Source: Protofrankia sp963555925
Lineage (GTDB): Bacteria; Actinomycetota; Actinomycetes; Frankiales; Frankiaceae
DNA length: 64,000 nt
NCBI GenBank assembly: GCA_963555925.1
Contig: CAUVXJ010000078.1
Span: 30,092 to 94,091 of the forward strand
Reading direction: 5' to 3'
The notes below the pieces were generated by a model. It saw only the letters and a list, made by a program, of their open reading frames with translations. It ran no database searches and was not told the origin of the DNA. Shown piece after piece: positions 41,166-50,238 of this stretch; within the stretch, counting starts at the first letter, position 1, and each line of letters begins with the position of its first letter. Made by a program: the position numbers and the translations under genes.

Positions 41166-42098
41166 GTGCGGCTGAGGCTGCTCGGCACCGGATCGGCCGA
41201 CGGCTGGCCCAATCCGTGGTGTGAATGCGCGTCGTGCCGCTGGGCGCGGGAACACGAGGTACGCACCCAGACCGCGGTCCTCCTCGATGAGGTCATGCTC
41301 ATCGACTGCGGGCCGGACGTGCCGCGGGCCGCCACCCGTTTCGGGGTGCGGCTCGCAGACGTGCGGCACCTGCTGTTCAGCCACGCCCACCCCGACCACA
41401 CCGGGCCCGCGGCGCTGATGTGGCGGGCGTGGACAACCGTGGCCGACCAGCCGCTGGACGTCGTCGGGCCACCGGCCTGTCTGGACGCCTGCCGCGCCTT
41501 CGTGGGCCCGTGGGACGGCACGGATGTCGATATGGATGTCGATCAGGTCGCCGGTGACCCGGCCGGGTCTGGTGGCTCAGGTGGATCTGGACCGCTTCGG
41601 TTCCACCCGGCGTTCGCGGGCGACGTGCTGACACTCGGTGGCTTCGAGGTCCGGCCGGTGGCCGCCAACCACGGGGACGCGGTCATCGGGCCGGCAGTGC
41701 TCTACGACGTGACCACACCGGACGGCGGACGGCTGCTCTACGCGTGTGACACCGGCGCGCCGCTGCCGCGCCAGACCCTGGAGGCACTCACCGGTCGGGC
41801 GTTCGACGTGGTGCTGATGGAGGAGAACAACGGTGACCGCCCGGGGTTCGGTGATCACCTGGACCTGCCCGGCTTCGCGAACGTCCTCGCGCAGTTGCGG
41901 CAACGCGACGCGGTGGTCGACACGACCCGGGTCGTCGCCGTCCACCTGAGTCACCGCAACCCGCCCGGGGATGCGCTCGCCCAGCGGTTGGCGTTCATGG
42001 GCGCGCAGGTGTACCCCGACGGGACCGTGCTCGACATCACGCCGGCCACCGCGCCTGCCGGCGCGCCGGCCACTGCACCGGATCCGGACCCGGCCGTT
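41166..42098 (+). CDS. metallo-beta-lactamase-fold hydrolase, cut by gap
   Basis: At least 311 residues before the run of N, with no stop. It begins RLRLLGTGSADGWPNPWCEC, of the PhnP/cobalamin-cluster MBL group. The metal motif is FSHAHPDHTG (HxHxDH); further ligands are in NHGDAVIGPA, ACDTGAP and VHLSHRN. In many actinobacteria such a protein is encoded next to, or fused with, CobU. Here CobU sequence appears on the other side of the gap, so a fusion is possible and cannot be tested from this assembly. Confidence 0.82.
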
Positions 42099-42638
42099 NN
42101 NNNNNNNNNNNNNNNNNNNNNNNNNNNNNNNNNNNNNNNNNNNNNNNNNNNNNNNNNNNNNNNNNNNNNNNNNNNNNNNNNNNNNNNNNNNNNNNNNNNN
42201 NNNNNNNNNNNNNNNNNNNNNNNNNNNNNNNNNNNNNNNNNNNNNNNNNNNNNNNNNNNNNNNNNNNNNNNNNNNNNNNNNNNNNNNNNNNNNNNNNNNN
42301 NNNNNNNNNNNNNNNNNNNNNNNNNNNNNNNNNNNNNNNNNNNNNNNNNNNNNNNNNNNNNNNNNNNNNNNNNNNNNNNNNNNNNNNNNNNNNNNNNNNN
42401 NNNNNNNNNNNNNNNNNNNNNNNNNNNNNNNNNNNNNNNNNNNNNNNNNNNNNNNNNNNNNNNNNNNNNNNNNNNNNNNNNNNNNNNNNNNNNNNNNNNN
42501 NNNNNNNNNNNNNNNNNNNNNNNNNNNNNNNNNNNNNNNNNNNNNNNNNNNNNNNNNNNNNNNNNNNNNNNNNNNNNNNNNNNNNNNNNNNNNNNNNNNN
42601 NNNNNNNNNNNNNNNNNNNNNNNNNNNNNNNNNNNNNN
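42099..42638. other. assembly gap (540 N)
   Basis: Separates the MBL-fold gene from the cobU fragment. The N count is likely an estimate, so reading-frame continuity across it has no meaning. Confidence 0.95.
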
Positions 42639-43129
42639 ACCGCGTCCTGGTCACCGGGGGTGCTCGGTCCGGCAAATCCGTGACGGCCGAGCAACGCCTG
42701 GCCGCCTGGCCGGGTGTTGTGTACGCGGCCACGGCGGGGCCGGTCACCCCCGGCGACGCCGACTGGGCCGCACGGGTGCACGCCCACGCCGCGCGCCGGC
42801 CGTCGCACTGGACGACGGTGGAGACCACCGATCTGGTGCCCCTGCTGCGCGTCGAGGGCTCACCTCTACTCGTCGACTGCCTCACGCTGTGGCTGACCGC
42901 CCACTTCGACGGGGACTGGCCGGCCCGCGTCGACGAGCTGGTCACCGCATGGCGCAACACCCGCCGCCATGTGGTCGCGGTGACCAACGAGGTCGGCTCG
43001 GGCATCGTGCCGGCGACCGTGGTGGGACGCCGATTCCGCGACGCACTCGGGCGCCTGAACGCCGCGATCGCGGCCGAGTCCGACGAAGTCTGGCACGTTG
43101 TTGCCGGCATCCCCACCCGCCTGCGCTGA
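42639..43129 (+). CDS. cobU: adenosylcobinamide kinase / guanylyltransferase, N-terminus in gap
   Basis: Phosphorylates adenosylcobinamide and attaches GMP in late cobalamin synthesis. The P-loop VTGGARSGKSVTAE is directly after the gap, so only a few N-terminal residues are missing if the gene is not fused. PLLVDCLTLWLTAHF and VVAVTNEVGSGIVP are diagnostic CobU blocks; the C-terminal GRRFRDALGRLN and VVAGIPTRLR are normal. cobT and cobS, its usual neighbours, lie 11 kb downstream beyond the island. Confidence 0.9.
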
Positions 43130-43769
43130 CCCGGCTGCGGCGGATCTATGCAGTTTGGCGGTTGGCTTGGCGGCGGAGCCTGGGGCTGCATGTACGCCGG
43201 GGCCGTCTGGCCCGGCTGTGTGAACGAGCGAACACGTGGGGCGAGTGGGCATCGATGGTAGCGCAAACCGCAGCCATAGCCGGATGATAATCGTAGGGTG
43301 AGCGCCCGGCTGCTGAGCGAAGCCCGGGTGGGCACGGCGGCTAAGTGCCCAGCCAACCGTGCAGCGATCTTCCGGTAGCCCGCGTCGAGGATCCGCACTA
43401 TCGCCAGCCAGCCCCTATGTGGACATCCCCGCCTCGGCCTTAGCCCATCCACCGCGGGTTAGGGCCGCCCCTCGTCCCCGCCCGGGGACGACATCGCTGA
43501 GTCCGGGCTAGACAGGTAGGCAGGGAATCGTCACCAGCAGGTCCCCACCCTGGCCGAGATGAGTGAACCCGGCACCCGCAAGCAGCATGGGTCCAGATTT
43601 TCCATGCGATCAACATCGCATCGCGCTTCAAGCGGTATTGTAGCTCCGGGACGCCTGGATTCGCCTACATCAGGTACGCGTCATCAGATTAAGAGTCGAA
43701 CAGCTTACCCTTTCTCGGCAAATGATAATATGCTAGCAAGCAATTCAATCCTAAATCAACAAAAAGGCT
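43130..43769. other. island left edge, no gene supported
   Basis: GC falls from chromosomal level to near 50% across about 43560-43700. Short minus-strand frames here have no clear family. The patch up to about 43550 is GC-rich, and the AT-rich part directly abuts the ArgRS gene end. Confidence 0.55.
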
Positions 43770-45440
43770 TTACAGTCGCTGTGGTACCCGTATCCCGAGC
43801 GCATCCAAGCCATGGGTGAGAATACGCTCCGCCGATCGGACGACATCAAAAGCAGGGAGGGCAACGGATTCATCGAGAATCACTCGCTCATTGGCGTAAT
43901 TCTGATTGATCGATTTTGCCAAGCGCAGCAGATAGTCGCACAAAACACCGGGGTGTAGTCGTTCAACCGATTCCCTGAGGCAATTCTCGTATGTGTCGAG
44001 CAAAAGAGCAACCGACCAGAGAGAGTCGGATACCCCTTTATTTTCCGGTTTGAGCCCCTGACCCCGCAACAATATCGAGCGAAGGCGCACCGCAGTATAT
44101 TGCAAATATGGCCCGGTGGCTCCTTCGAAGCGCAGCGCCTCATCCAGGTCGAACACGATTGACTTGGTCGGAGACGCCCGAAGCAGGCTAAACCGTACCG
44201 CCGCGTTCGCCACTTGGCCGGCAATATCGTGAATATCCTTATCGTTCATATCCGGGTTCGCTGCCTTGCACCTCAGAAGGGCAAGCTCCTGCGCCTGACG
44301 CAAAAAGTCATCCAGCAGCACCACGTTGCCGTTGCGAGTCGACATCTTGCCGTCTCGCAAGGAAACGTAGGCATAGTAGACCTGCTCGGGAGGCTCAAGG
44401 CTCAAGGCTGTCAAGATCAGCGAAACCTGCTCCATATAGAGCTTATGATCCTCACCGAGGACGACAATGTTGCGACCACGCGAACAGCGCCGGATCTTTT
44501 CCATGTTATAGGCGAGATCCCGCAAGACGTACATCGAGCTGCCATTGGCGCGACGCAGGACCAAATAGCGCCCGTCATCCCGAGTAAAGCCAATTTTCGA
44601 CAAATCTGCGACAGTTCGTCCATGTTCATCAATAAAGGCTACACCAATTTCCCAAAGGCTCTTCTCAATCCACTTCAGCGAGTCGCTGACAAGCAGGTCG
44701 CTCTCGAAGTCGAAGTGATCATACGTGATACCCAGCTGGGAGAGAATCCGAAGCTGACCGTCCAGGCTGTGACTGGCGATCTCCTTGAGTTCCTCTAGTG
44801 CTGGAGTGTCTCCGGACTCCGCACGGCTAAGCCATTCAAGGGCATGATCACTGACAGTCGAATCCGCCTTTGCGCGCTCATTGACCTTGACGTATTCTGC
44901 CAGAACATCATTGAAAGAAATTGCCTTGATCCCTCCGGTTCCAAGCTGCACGAGCAGGAGGGCGATTTGCTTGCCGAAATCATTCACAAAATAATGCACT
45001 TCTACTTCGGAGCCGCAGGCCTTCATCAGACCGACGAGCGCGTCTCCGATCACAGCATTGCGTGCCCGGCCTACGTGGGGAGAGGCGTTGGGGTTAATGC
45101 TGGTATGCTCAAGAAGAACCTTCTGGCCTTTGGCCATCTCACCGAAATGATTATCAGTCAGGTTCGAGACGATAAATTCAGTGGTGCGCTCCCGATCAAG
45201 TTTAATGTTCAGGAATGAACCCGTCATGGAAATATCAGAAACAAGGGAATGTTGTAGCCCTTTAGAAAGATCTGCTTTCGCGGAGGAGTCACTTGGTGCT
45301 GCATGCAGAGCCGCCCCGATATCGCCAAAACGTGCTGCTTTTCCTGTATTGTACCGCAGCAAAGGGGTCGCATCGAACACCTGATGCAGATGCTCTTCGA
45401 GAATACTGAGGACACTTTTCATTTCTGAATTATACATCAT
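43770..45440 (-). CDS. arginyl-tRNA synthetase paralogue in low-GC island
   Basis: Class I aminoacyl-tRNA synthetase of about 556 residues, full length for ArgRS. The N-terminal additional domain spans about 1-85 (VSDISMTGSFLNIKL). The HIGH-type motif is NPNASPHVGRARN (residues 117-129) and the KMSKS-type motif is DGKMSTRNGNVV (363-373). The KMSTR form differs from the degenerate form I expect in housekeeping actinobacterial ArgRS. The C-terminal DALR anticodon domain ends GLDALGIRVPQRL. It has AT-rich codon use unlike flanking genes. Starts at 45440, 45437, 45422 or TTG 45464 are all without a good ribosome binding site. It is last in the radical SAM operon, so a resistance or biosynthetic role is more likely than housekeeping. 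Confidence 0.9.
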   Translation of the reverse strand: MMYNSEMKSVLSILEEHLHQVFDATPLLRYNTGKAARFGDIGAALHAAPSDSSAKADLSKGLQHSLVSDISMTGSFLNIKLDRERTTEFIVSNLTDNHFGEMAKGQKVLLEHTSINPNASPHVGRARNAVIGDALVGLMKACGSEVEVHYFVNDFGKQIALLLVQLGTGGIKAISFNDVLAEYVKVNERAKADSTVSDHALEWLSRAESGDTPALEELKEIASHSLDGQLRILSQLGITYDHFDFESDLLVSDSLKWIEKSLWEIGVAFIDEHGRTVADLSKIGFTRDDGRYLVLRRANGSSMYVLRDLAYNMEKIRRCSRGRNIVVLGEDHKLYMEQVSLILTALSLEPPEQVYYAYVSLRDGKMSTRNGNVVLLDDFLRQAQELALLRCKAANPDMNDKDIHDIAGQVANAAVRFSLLRASPTKSIVFDLDEALRFEGATGPYLQYTAVRLRSILLRGQGLKPENKGVSDSLWSVALLLDTYENCLRESVERLHPGVLCDYLLRLAKSINQNYANERVILDESVALPAFDVVRSAERILTHGLDALGIRVPQRL

Positions 45441-45525
45441 GATCAAAAGATTGTGGAACCTCAAGCCATCAGATGGCCGGCACCCGACCCATTAACCTGT
45501 ACGACCTTCGACTGGATGACTGGCC

Positions 45526-47052
45526 TTACCCGATCGACAGAAGAAGATCATATCTGCACAACGCGGAAACTCTAATTTCCTGCAAATCAGAATCAAGGAC
45601 ATCGCCCTTAGTCGCCATGACTTCAATCTCCCGTTCCAGGCAGATCTCGAACTCCTTCTTTCCTCGATAGATCTCACCGAGTGTTGGTCGACCCCAGGGG
45701 TCACTCTGCTGGGACATAGCAATTACGTAGCTAAACCCGGGAATCGAGCTCACCACAGAATCCCCGATGGGGTAAAACGCGCAGCCGAAGTAGGTTGCTA
45801 ACGGAACACGCAATTCTAAGGGACGAATTCCGTGGATTTCGTTCAGGACGACATCAACCTCGGACGAGAAAGGTCTGATCAATGCGCACGTGGCAATGCG
45901 GAATTCACTCTGTCGCCAACCGGTAATACGCTTTACAATACCCTCCAAGGGCGATTGCCAAAGTCCGTCAGTGGTGTCACCGTGCCGTCGCTCCGGCTCG
46001 GAGCGCCCGAGGAGCAGCTTCCTTAACAGCGCTCGTAGTATCGGACTCCTGTCCGCCGGGGGAAGCCCACTTGGCTCTACAGCACCAATTTCCCCTGCTC
46101 GCAACAGGGTCAGCGGCATAGAATCTCCATGAGATACCCCCGGGATATATATTGGCGTACCAATTACCGGCCTTGCCGGCGCCCACGAACCGGAGACAAT
46201 TTCGTTGATTGTAAAGATAGAATAAACTGGGAGATCAAATGTAATCTTTGGGTGCCTCGATGGAACCAGGAGTTCCCCATCGTGCGTTGATCGGAAACCA
46301 TGCGACGGGATTACACACGATCCAGCACCGTAGATCAGAACTGCATCAATTTTTTTTGCTACAGAGGACCCATAACTACTTGCCAGGACACTGTTAATCA
46401 CTCTACCGCTCTGTGAAATACCCACGAGAACAAACCGCGATGGAGGTGTCGGAAGCGTCCTTAAACCAGGCACCCGAAGATAAGAAGCTTCGTGGACAAT
46501 AGCATTCACCAGACTTGACACATACGTCGTGTCAAAAATGCTCTCAGCGCAGTATTGCAATATATAGGGCCTACCCGGTTTCAACGGATTCTGGGCCTCA
46601 CAATAAAGATGTCCAGCCAGGGTTGACTCTACGTGTGCCTCACAGAGGGGGCGCCTCGTTAATCCTTCGATGATCTGAGCTCTCGCCTGCTTCGGAGACG
46701 GGTGATGACCTAAAGAATGATCAACTTCTATTAGCCTACTGGATTTACCTACTCGAATACACAACGAGTACGGCTCCACCTCGCTGACCGCGACACGAAA
46801 ATTGCTTGAACAGCGGAGAATCTGTTCATTGCAAGCACATGATGTTTGATCCCACGCAAAAGTTAAGACTGCGGGAAGCAAGCGATGCGTCTTGCTTGTG
46901 CCTACAAGTAAGGCTAAGAATTCAGACCGGCCACGATTTGCAGGTTCCAGGACTAGGGTCCCGTCCCACCAACCCGGTATTTGTAAGGAGTAGTCGACAC
47001 GACACTCACCAAGTACCGTTGAGACACTGATGGTTCCACGTAAATTCTTCAT
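45526..47052 (-). CDS. alpha/beta hydrolase-domain protein of the radical SAM operon
   Basis: A 508-residue protein resembling the large alpha/beta hydrolase domain family Abhydrolase_10 (PF20091 as I recall it). The nucleophile elbow is FVLVGISQSGRVINS, with Ser213 in the Gly-x-Ser-x-Ser form typical of that family. A later GVSHGDSM could hold the catalytic His. The C-terminus (SDPWGRPTLGEIY, then a helical GDVLDSDLQEI) fits the family tail. The first about 120 residues are divergent and Cys-containing. Its start overlaps the radical SAM stop as ATGA. It could cleave a leader or an ester or amide bond of a modified peptide; that is inference. Confidence 0.65.
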   Translation of the reverse strand: MKNLRGTISVSTVLGECRVDYSLQIPGWWDGTLVLEPANRGRSEFLALLVGTSKTHRLLPAVLTFAWDQTSCACNEQILRCSSNFRVAVSEVEPYSLCIRVGKSSRLIEVDHSLGHHPSPKQARAQIIEGLTRRPLCEAHVESTLAGHLYCEAQNPLKPGRPYILQYCAESIFDTTYVSSLVNAIVHEASYLRVPGLRTLPTPPSRFVLVGISQSGRVINSVLASSYGSSVAKKIDAVLIYGAGSCVIPSHGFRSTHDGELLVPSRHPKITFDLPVYSIFTINEIVSGSWAPARPVIGTPIYIPGVSHGDSMPLTLLRAGEIGAVEPSGLPPADRSPILRALLRKLLLGRSEPERRHGDTTDGLWQSPLEGIVKRITGWRQSEFRIATCALIRPFSSEVDVVLNEIHGIRPLELRVPLATYFGCAFYPIGDSVVSSIPGFSYVIAMSQQSDPWGRPTLGEIYRGKKEFEICLEREIEVMATKGDVLDSDLQEIRVSALCRYDLLLSIG

Positions 47053-48434
47053 GATCGATTTTTCACAAAAACGATTGGAAGATGCTTTCTCACTCGATCT
47101 CCGACAAGCCCGGAAGGAGATAAAGGGTCGGATCTCCGAGAATGCTGTATCGGGTCATAGGTTTGGCTGATAAATGCGTCAATCTGCTCTATATGATTCT
47201 CCCGAAAAGTACTACAACGGCTATCGCGGAGATTCTTATCTTTCAGATGGTGGAGGCAGCCGCCCATGCAGGAAGGAAGGGCGACACAGGCCACACATTC
47301 CTCGTCATTGAATGGGCTGTACCAGGCCCAATCACGCGCGTCTATACTCCGAAGATCGAATATAGTACCTACAACACGTGTGGGATTGCCGACGTTCTCC
47401 CAGCATTTATAGAGTTCTCCTGCGCTACCAACCACGAACTCGTCATCACGGACAGCCGTGCAGGGAGTCGCAATCGGCCCAGGCAGTGCCGGCCGGTTGA
47501 AGCCGTATGCGGCAGCCTGACGGATAAACTCAGCTTCGACGCGCGCAAACTCTGGCCCGCTAAAGCACGTCGACGGGTAGGTGGCCGACGGTGTTGGTAT
47601 GGGCGCCCCGTCATCTACTTTCACCAGCTGGCCCGCGTAAATCATGACCTTTTCGTTTAGCCCGTGCTCGACGAGCAGCTCGAAGAGTTCGGACGCCCGA
47701 TCATAGTTTTCAGCATCGACATTCATACGGATGGTAACGTCAAGCACGTCGACAACCCGCTCAAGATTATTAATAATTTGGCTGAAGGTGCCATTCCCGG
47801 AGACGTGCGGACGTTTCACATCGTGCGTTTCAGGTGGCCCATCGAGACAAACTTGAGCGTGGGTGATACCCGCTTTTTTGAGAGACCGCGCCGTATCCAG
47901 ATTCAGGAGGAAACCATTAGTCGTGACATTTGCGAAATAAAGTATGCCCGCTTCGTGCGCGATTTCCTTCAGTCTGCCGGACAGTGAAAGAAGCTGGCGT
48001 TTGGCCATCAAGGGCTCTCCGCCAAGCCAATGTATTTGAAGGGTTTTGAGGCCATGTGCCCTGTACGACACGGACCGAAGAATCGCTTCCTCTACATCCG
48101 GATTCAGTAACGAGAGCTCCTTGGCCTCGTAGCAGTATGGACATGCAAAATTGCATCCGAGGCTGCTAATGATCGTCAACCCAAGATGCTCACGGTCGCT
48201 CTTACCCGCCGTATAGCGTCGCTCCAGAATTGCGAGTTCATCGACTTCTTGGTCAACGATCACGTACTGTTGTTTGAGCACCTGTGCATCACGCTCGGGT
48301 AGGAACTGGAGTTGGCCGCCCTCCAGCAAATCCATAATCTCATTAGTCACTTTAACGACGGCTCCGGACATCCCCGAATAAAGAAAGCTACCCGCCGATG
48401 CTCGGTGTAGAACAACGAACCTAGACAGTTTCAT
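47049..48434 (-). CDS. radical SAM/SPASM peptide maturase
   Basis: A 461-residue enzyme. Residues 1-75 look like the N-terminal recognition region of SPASM maturases (SFLYSGMSGAVVKVTNEIMD). The SAM cluster motif is CNFACPYCYE (Cys94, 98, 101). The SPASM part is complete: Cys325-x13-Gly-x4-Cys344, then Cys380-x2-Cys383-x5-Cys389-x3-Cys393, then Cys407. This seven-Cys pattern binds two auxiliary [4Fe-4S] clusters in peptide-modifying enzymes. The open frame extends upstream to 48593, but ATG 48434 is preferred because it overlaps the stop of the small peptide gene and begins the family-like sequence. Codon use is AT-rich. Confidence 0.9.
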   Translation of the reverse strand: MKLSRFVVLHRASAGSFLYSGMSGAVVKVTNEIMDLLEGGQLQFLPERDAQVLKQQYVIVDQEVDELAILERRYTAGKSDREHLGLTIISSLGCNFACPYCYEAKELSLLNPDVEEAILRSVSYRAHGLKTLQIHWLGGEPLMAKRQLLSLSGRLKEIAHEAGILYFANVTTNGFLLNLDTARSLKKAGITHAQVCLDGPPETHDVKRPHVSGNGTFSQIINNLERVVDVLDVTIRMNVDAENYDRASELFELLVEHGLNEKVMIYAGQLVKVDDGAPIPTPSATYPSTCFSGPEFARVEAEFIRQAAAYGFNRPALPGPIATPCTAVRDDEFVVGSAGELYKCWENVGNPTRVVGTIFDLRSIDARDWAWYSPFNDEECVACVALPSCMGGCLHHLKDKNLRDSRCSTFRENHIEQIDAFISQTYDPIQHSRRSDPLSPSGLVGDRVRKHLPIVFVKNRS

Positions 48435-48597
48435 CTGCGATATCACACTGACCCATTTTCTCAGCAATAGCTTCACCTGTGCGATGGGCGAGAAGTGACG
48501 ATCGAGCGCACGCAGGACGGAGCGCCATGAGCGCGTCGAGCTTTTCAGTTTCATCGATGGTGCCCGCACGAACGATAGCGACTTCAGGTTCAAGCAT
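48421..48597 (-). CDS. 58-residue peptide, candidate substrate of the radical SAM enzyme
   Basis: Small gene starting ATG 48597 with a strong ribosome binding site (GAGGAGG, six bases before the ATG). The product starts MLEPEVAIVRAGTIDETEKL, has an Asp/Glu-rich N-terminal half, a middle ALRPACARSSLLAHRTGEAI, and ends EKMGQCDIADETV. It has only two Cys (30 and 51). The last codons overlap the start of the radical SAM gene by 14 bases, so translation is coupled. Size, position and coupling are those of a ribosomal peptide precursor, but no known leader family is recognised. A small regulatory protein is the alternative. Confidence 0.6.
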   Translation of the reverse strand: MLEPEVAIVRAGTIDETEKLDALMALRPACARSSLLAHRTGEAIAEKMGQCDIADETV

Positions 48598-48809
48598 CAC
48601 AGCCTCCTCAGAAACGAACTCGGCGAGTAATTATCACACAACGGAGACACCGAGAGAAGAGGCGCTCAGACTCTAGCCCGAGTTTCCGGGTTAGAGTAAT
48701 CTTGGACGTCTGTTGAGTCGGTCCGGGCTCGGTCAGCAGAGGGGCTGCCCTGGGTCGACTGGCGTGCCGTTGATCGACAATACGACGCTCCTTGCGTATT
48801 ACCTAAAGT
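48598..48809. other. leader of the radical SAM operon and junction with IS DNA
   Basis: GATAAT on the minus strand near 48635 is a possible -10 box for the operon. CTCTAGCCCG and CGGGTTAGAG around 48672-48697 form a hairpin with one G-U pair. GC rises sharply here, marking the right end of the low-GC segment. Confidence 0.4.
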
Positions 48810-49742
48810 GTGTCGTCGCCGGCGGGGAAGAAGATCAGCGGGAAAACCTACTACTACCTGGTCGAGTCGGCCCGGGTGGACGGTGAGCCGCGGATCGTCT
48901 CGCAACGCTATCTGGGGTCGGCGGACGAGATCGTCGCGGCGGTCACGGCCCGGGATGCGGTGTCGATCCCGGCCCCGACCCGGCATCTGGCGTTTCGGGG
49001 ACGTGACCGCGGTATGGGGGATGCTGGCCCGCCTGGACGCGGCCGGGCTGGTCGACGAAGTCGTCGCGCGCACCGCGCCGAGGCGGGGGCGAGTGTGGGC
49101 ACGTCTCTGGCGCTGGCTGGGCTCAACCGGCTGGTCGACCCCTGTTCGAAGCGGGCGTTCGCGGACTGGTGGGCGACGACCGTTGCGGACCAGTTCACCA
49201 AGATTCCCGCCCGGGTGCTTGACCATCGCCGGTTCTGGGACGCGATGGACGCGGTCAGCTCCGACGGTCTGGCCGAGATCGAACGCCGCCTGGCCCTACG
49301 AATCATCGACGTGTTCGGACTCGATGTGTCCGCGGTGGCGCTGGAACATGACGAACGTCGCGACCTACATCGACGCTGCCAACGCCAAAGGCCCGGTGGC
49401 GCAGCGGGGCAAGGCCAAGCAGAAACGATCGGATCTGCGGCTGGTCGGGCTGGGCCTGGTGGTCAACCGCGACGGCGGGATCCCGCTGGTCTCCCACGTC
49501 TACCCGGGCCACCGGCCCGACGGCACCCAGTTCACCACGATGATCGACGAACTGGTCGGCCGGGACGCGACGCTGGCCGCCATCGGCGGCAGCCGGGCCG
49601 GCGATGTCACCGTGGCCTTCGACGCCGGGCAGAATTCGACCGCGAACTTCGACCACCTCGCCGGCTCGGGCCTGCGTTTCGTCGGGTCGATACCCCCCTC
49701 GGGCCGTCCTGATCTGCTCGCCTTGCCCGCCGCGGTCAAGTA
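48810..49742 (+). pseudogene. IS1634-type transposase, frameshifted and 3'-truncated
   Basis: The reading begins SSPAGKKISGKTYYYLVESA and continues SQRYLGSADEIVAAV in one frame. It then moves to FGDVTAVWGMLARLDAAGLV in a second frame, back to GLNRLVDPCSKRAFADWW and FWDAMDAVSSDGLAEIERRL in the first, and again to TNVATYIDAANAKGPVAQRG and LVGLGLVVNRDGGIPLVSH. At least three frameshifts occur, and the C-terminal part with the last catalytic residue is missing. The blocks match the IS1634 transposase order. It ends against an oppositely oriented IS5 relic. Confidence 0.8.
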
Positions 49743-50057
49743 GAAGTAAAAATTAACGATCTCGCCGTTCTTGTCGGTGCAACGGCGGAGCTTGCCGTAG
49801 CCGTTCATCCACGCATGGGTCCGTTCCCCGACCCAACGCTTCCCGATCTGGATCGGGACACCGCCGCCATCGGTCCCCACGGACCGCTTCACGCCTTGTT
49901 TACGCCGATCCACCGGGGACGGACCCGCCTTGTCGCCACCACACGGCGCCTCGGTGATACAGCCGTCACCGGTCAGATCCTCCAACTCCAATCCGATCAT
50001 CCGGTCGTAGGCGGCCAGCGCCGCGGCGTCGAGCAGGCATGCCGGTACGGCAGGCAT
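49743..50057 (-). pseudogene. IS5-type transposase with internal deletions
   Basis: About 105 codons beginning MPAVPACLLD, joined directly to AAYDRMIGLELEDLTGDGC and APCGGDKAGPSPVDRRKQG, then to PIQIGKRWVGERTHAWMNGY and GKLRRCTDKNGEIVNFY. These are the N-terminus, the first catalytic Asp block and the C-terminal catalytic block of an IS5-family transposase, with the sequence between them missing. A non-functional relic. Confidence 0.75.
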
Positions 50058-50150
50058 GGAACCCCCGGTCAGTTACAGAGCGTCGAGAACTCCATGATTG
50101 ACAAGGCCATGCCTGCATCCATTCGGCCCCTCGTCGACGTCCCGGTACCG

Positions 50151-50172
50151 CGCCTATTGCCGGTCGCTCTAA
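50151..50172 (+). repeat. dispersed intergenic repeat, copy 7 (variant)
   Basis: CGCCTATTGCCGGTCGCTCT plus AA matches the consensus with two changes. It is directly followed by the inverted repeat that leads into the third gap. Confidence 0.6.
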
Positions 50173-50238
50173 GTGGTCGGCGCCGGAAGTTCGTTCGGGG
50201 TCTGCCGGCACCAGGCGGCGCCTGGACGAACTTCCGGC
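50172..50238. repeat. hairpin element at the left edge of the third gap
   Basis: GCCGGAAGTTCGT (50182-50194) pairs perfectly with ACGAACTTCCGGC (50226-50238), with a smaller CCAGGCG/CGCCTGG hairpin in the loop. AGTGGTCGGC (50172-50181) is the inverse of GCCGACCACT at 50666-50675 on the other side of the gap. The whole looks like an element with terminal inverted repeats. Confidence 0.65.

Noticed and set aside
48435..48593. Longer N-terminus of the radical SAM protein
   Set aside because: The upstream 53 codons lie antiphase over the small peptide gene, are basic and unlike SPASM enzymes, and lack a ribosome binding site.
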